From contig JAGBYN010000117.1 of NCBI GenBank assembly GCA_017628775.1, positions 1 to 48,497 on the forward strand: a stretch of DNA of 48,497 nt, read 5' to 3'. Positions 45,991 through 48,497 of the stretch are shown piece by piece. Positions within the stretch are counted from its first letter, which is position 1. Each line of letters begins with the position of its first letter. The translations under genes and the position numbers were made by a program. The notes beneath the pieces were generated by a model. The model had not been told where the DNA came from and ran no database searches. It worked only from the letters and a program-made list of their open reading frames with translations. Source of the DNA: Bacteroidaceae bacterium (GTDB lineage Bacteria > Bacteroidota > Bacteroidia > Bacteroidales > Bacteroidaceae).

Positions 45991-47163
45991 TTATATTTCC
46001 TCATCGCCATGCTTTTTCAAATTTTCCAATTCCGCAATAGTACGTTCAACTACTTCCTGTAACTGATAAGAAGCAATGCCTAAAGGTTTCTGAATATCTT
46101 GCAACGACCATTCTACAATGGTTTTCTTAGCTGTCTTACAAATCAGCAACCCAACAGAGGGGTTATCATCTTTACCACGAAGCAACTTATCTGCTGCCGT
46201 AACATAGAAATTCAGTTTGCCGGCAAATTCTGGCATAAACTTAACTGCTTTCAACTCCACTATGACATAGCGACGTTGTGGAATATGATAAAATAACAAG
46301 TCTGGGAAGAAAACAGTCTCTTCATCTATGCGCAATTCTTTTTGACGACCAATATAAGCAAAACCCTGGCCAAGTTCCAACAGAAATTCTGTCACGTTCT
46401 TTGCCAAAGCATTTTCCAAATCTTTTTCTTTTTTTACTTCCTCGACCGTTATGAAACTCAAGTCGTATTCCTTCTTCAATATTTGCGTAGCTTCTTCTAC
46501 TTGAGTAGAAGGTAGCGTAGCTTCGAAATTGGTTATAGCCGAACCTTGTGATTGGAAGAGGTGAGCGGTAATATGATGTTCCAAAAGAGCACGACTCCAT
46601 CCTTCTGTGGTAATTTTGTTAATGTAAAAAAGAGCTTCGTCAAGTGATTGACTCTTAGTGAAGATATAGATATGATGCCCCCAAGGGATAAAACCAAAAG
46701 CATCGGGCATCTTCAAATCTTCAACAGGTTGTTGAAGACTTTCCTTTCCAATTTCTTCAACAGGTTGTTGAAGATTTATAATCCGTTGATAATAAAACTC
46801 ATACCAACGCTTCATATAGCGCAAATTTGCCGAAGAAAAGCCTTTTTCGTCAGGAAACATTGACCTCATATCAAGGCTCAACTGATTAAAGAATCCGCTA
46901 CCCCACTTGCTCTCAGCTTCCTTGGCTACAATATCGCGCCCAAGGTTCCAATAATATTCAAGAACCTCAGTGTTCGCCTTGACGGCAGTCCTCAACTGAC
47001 TCTGTTTGTATCGTCGTTTCAAGTCCGACAACCATTCTACATATTCTTTGTCGGCAGTCATACCATCTCGATATACAAACGATGGCATTTCTATATTTTT
47101 GCTCTCTTTCATAGCTCTATCCTTATTCAATTTCATAACCAATCCCTTTAAAAGCTTCTGCAA
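45991..47163 (-). CDS. DUF1016/PDDEXK nuclease domain protein (YhcG family)
   Basis: 390 residues. The N-terminal DUF1016 helical domain covers about 25-180 (YVEWLSDLKRRYKQSQLRTA, YYWNLGRDIVAKEAESKWGS, FSSANLRYMKRWYEFYYQ). The C-terminal PDDEXK domain at about 230-380 shows ELRIDEETVFFPDLLFYHIP, then RRYVIVELKAVKFMPEFAGK and LNFYVTAADKLL, with D and E-x-K in the right places for a metal-dependent nuclease. YhcG proteins often accompany type I restriction and other defence loci. A 12-residue tandem duplication (LQQPVEEIGKES then LQQPVEDLKMPD, around residues 137-160) lies in the linker. The start at 47163 is uncertain; in-frame Met codons follow at residues 10 and 18. Confidence 0.88.
   Translation of the reverse strand: MQKLLKGLVMKLNKDRAMKESKNIEMPSFVYRDGMTADKEYVEWLSDLKRRYKQSQLRTAVKANTEVLEYYWNLGRDIVAKEAESKWGSGFFNQLSLDMRSMFPDEKGFSSANLRYMKRWYEFYYQRIINLQQPVEEIGKESLQQPVEDLKMPDAFGFIPWGHHIYIFTKSQSLDEALFYINKITTEGWSRALLEHHITAHLFQSQGSAITNFEATLPSTQVEEATQILKKEYDLSFITVEEVKKEKDLENALAKNVTEFLLELGQGFAYIGRQKELRIDEETVFFPDLLFYHIPQRRYVIVELKAVKFMPEFAGKLNFYVTAADKLLRGKDDNPSVGLLICKTAKKTIVEWSLQDIQKPLGIASYQLQEVVERTIAELENLKKHGDEEI
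46718..46774. repeat. Tandem palindromic repeat inside the DUF1016 gene
   Basis: TCTTCAACA-GGT-TGTTGAAGA occurs at 46718-46738 and again at 46754-46774, with a 36-nt period. Each copy is itself a 9-bp-arm palindrome. The duplication is in frame and adds 12 residues. Confidence 0.8.
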
Positions 47164-47875
47164 GCATAATTTGTGAATCTTTTTCTCGTTACATCAACTC
47201 TCTCATTTCTTTGTTGGATGCAAGTATTCTCCTTACGGTTGTCTATTTCCAAATCATGATCTATAAATTCAAAATTCTTGCTTTCATGTTCTTGTTAATC
47301 CTTAATAAGAAGAACTTATAGTTGCAAAACTTGAGGAAGTATATTACTTCTTGAAGGTCTTATCCAATTCATTCTTTATAGCCTTATACGCAAGTTGTTG
47401 ATCATGCGATGTCGTCCAACCAATACCACTTTACTTTAGGTGGGTTCTATTAATTCCAAGCTATATTATTAAGCTTTCATCATATAATGATACCCTACAA
47501 TACACATTTACTTGCAAAAGTAAGAAAATAAGGGCACACACTGAAAGGAATGTTTAAAAGGATGGTTTGGCATTTATACTTTTAATTCACAATATTGCTT
47601 TTACCTGAACCAATTACACATACTCGCTTTAGAATTGGATTTATTAAGAAAAACGCGAATTCACCGCTGATTTTGACACTCAAAACGTCTTCATGTGTAT
47701 ATTTTACACCAAAATTTGGCGGCTTCAAAAATTCTTCTTAATTTTGCAGTGTAATTTTTACGCTAAACAAAAAAGAAAGGAGGATTAAGATGTAGAAAAT
47801 TATTTATGAAGTAATGTAATTAAGAGAGTTATTAATGTTTTATTGTGTTTAATTTTTATAGTAATTTTAAGAGTT
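47164..47875. other. Intergenic region with a gene relic and a promoter
   Basis: On the minus strand 47343-47411 reads GWTTSHDQQLAYKAIKNELD, then KTFKK and a stop, with a stop shortly upstream; this looks like the 3' end of a lost gene that I cannot name. The rest to about 47700 shows nothing I can support. The promoter at 47715-47746 serves the last gene. Confidence 0.4.
47715..47746 (+). promoter_or_regulatory. Predicted promoter of the right-edge gene
   Basis: TTTG (47715-47718), 20 bp, TAATTTTG (47739-47746): a full match to the Bacteroidetes promoter form. The reading frame starts at 47876, leaving a long leader of about 120 nt that contains AAAGGAGG at 47776-47783. Confidence 0.6.
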
Positions 47876-48497
47876 ATGAATTATAAGTTGACGGATAATA
47901 AGATTGTTTTTAACGGTGAAACTTTGTATCAGATTGAGTGTGTAAAAGATTGTAAGTGGGCAAAGAAAGGTGAGTTAGGAGGTTATATTGCTTCGTATGA
48001 TAATTTGGAAGATGGTGGTTGGGTTGCTGGAGATGCTTGTGTGTGTGATACTTCGATTGTGAGTGGATATATTGAAGAAGGTTGTGTGGCTGGAAATTCT
48101 GTGGTAGAGGGTAAAGTGAAGGGAGTTGTAATTAGAAATTCTTTTGTGGATAAAGATTGTGATTTAGAGAATGTGTTGATTATTAACTCAAGTATTTATG
48201 ATTCGAAATATGAGAGTTTTAAAAAGAAAAATTGTTCATTGACGCGATTGTTAGTAGTGTATTCTTGTGTTAGTGAAGTGGAGATTTATGGTTCTGTGGC
48301 TATATTTAGTAGTAGTGTTGAGAAAAGTAAGGTGGAATGGCAAACGATTAGTGATATGAAGATTAAGGAGGGATATTTGATCGAGAATTTTGAAATTCCA
48401 GAAACGGAAGAGACGGGTGAAGTTGGGGAGAGAAGAGTTAGTGATGAGGTGGTTACAAAAGTGGAAGAGGAAACAAAAAGGCAATTTGAAGAACATG
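47876..48497 (+). CDS. Partial beta-helix protein related to phage-type hexapeptide repeat proteins
   Basis: An open frame of 207 codons from ATG 47876 that runs off the window end, so the C-terminus is missing. The N-terminus (MNYKLTDNKIVFNGETLYQI, then CVKDCKWAKKGELGGYIASY, DNLEDGGWVAGDACV) matches the start of a family of phage and mobile-element proteins (KLTDE...LYRI...KKGDLGGYIE..NL...CWVYGDA), which continue with short imperfect hexapeptide repeats forming a left-handed beta-helix. Here the following repeats are weak (GCVAGNSVVEGKVKGVVIRN). The last visible ~40 residues are acidic (ETEETGEVGERRVSDEVVTK). The coding strand is notably poor in cytosine and rich in G and T, unlike its neighbours, which suggests recent acquisition. 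Function unknown. An ORF on the opposite strand at 48251-48496 is a shadow. Confidence 0.6.
   Translation, partial: MNYKLTDNKIVFNGETLYQIECVKDCKWAKKGELGGYIASYDNLEDGGWVAGDACVCDTSIVSGYIEEGCVAGNSVVEGKVKGVVIRNSFVDKDCDLENVLIINSSIYDSKYESFKKKNCSLTRLLVVYSCVSEVEIYGSVAIFSSSVEKSKVEWQTISDMKIKEGYLIENFEIPETEETGEVGERRVSDEVVTKVEEETKRQFEEH

Noticed and set aside
46718..46774. Palindromic repeat in the DUF1016 gene as a mini CRISPR
   Set aside because: Only two copies, 15-bp spacing, and in frame within a gene.
48251..48496. Minus-strand open frame at the right edge
   Set aside because: It is opposite the beta-helix-like gene that starts at 47876 and has a promoter; the peptide is of low complexity.

Overview
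The window looks like a chromosomal segment of a Bacteroidota bacterium, most likely a Prevotella-like member of the Bacteroidales. Support: the gene order of a Bacteroidetes division and cell-wall cluster, several promoters of the Bacteroidetes form TTG-N18-20-TAnnTTTG, mostly no Shine-Dalgarno sequences, a meso-DAP type MurE, and a large secreted CotH/lamin-tail protein with a YNLNGQ...GVYI C-terminus. No rRNA or tRNA gene was seen.

Left edge to 7.8 kb, minus strand: a compact type V CRISPR-Cas locus. Its order in the direction of transcription is a Cas12a2-like effector (1156 residues), a 660-residue protein with a DUF3800-like RNase H-fold domain and TPR-like helices, cas1, cas2, a leader and an array (12 identical repeats, 11 complete spacers, cut by the window edge). 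No cas4 and no canonical cas12a is visible; the DUF3800-like gene takes the place where cas4 is often found. The effector has the RuvC triad D725/E1040/D1139, a four-cysteine zinc ribbon instead of a Nuc domain, and 315 residues between RuvC-I and RuvC-II. These are Cas12a2 hallmarks (RNA-triggered, collateral, abortive-infection type nuclease) rather than Cas12a ones. This is the most interesting part of the window.

7.8-8.6 kb: an intergenic stretch with a gene relic, a strong terminator and recurring CCGCACGG elements. 8.6-21.4 kb, minus strand: housekeeping genes. rsmH-ftsL-ftsI-murE-mraY-murD-ftsW form the first half of the dcw cluster, followed by an M48-TerB-like protease, a secreted cyclophilin and an AzgA-type purine permease instead of murG-murC-ftsQ-ftsA-ftsZ.

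21.5-34.9 kb: mostly housekeeping genes on both strands: a MATE exporter, a cytidylate-kinase-like protein, a YfcE-type phosphodiesterase, a 1624-residue secreted CotH protein, ybeY, rsmI, an AI-2E family permease, ruvB and a translationally coupled LytTR regulator/membrane protein pair.

34.9-48.5 kb: an accessory region rich in nucleases, helicases and phage-type genes: a coiled-coil protein, a decayed RhuM gene, a BRO-N protein, an XRE regulator, a DUF3791 protein, a RecQ helicase, a 1625-residue exonuclease-RecQ-UvrD fusion, a DUF1016/PDDEXK nuclease, and at the right edge a cytosine-poor, partial gene related to phage-type beta-helix proteins. The helicase/nuclease group could act in repair or defence; that is inference.
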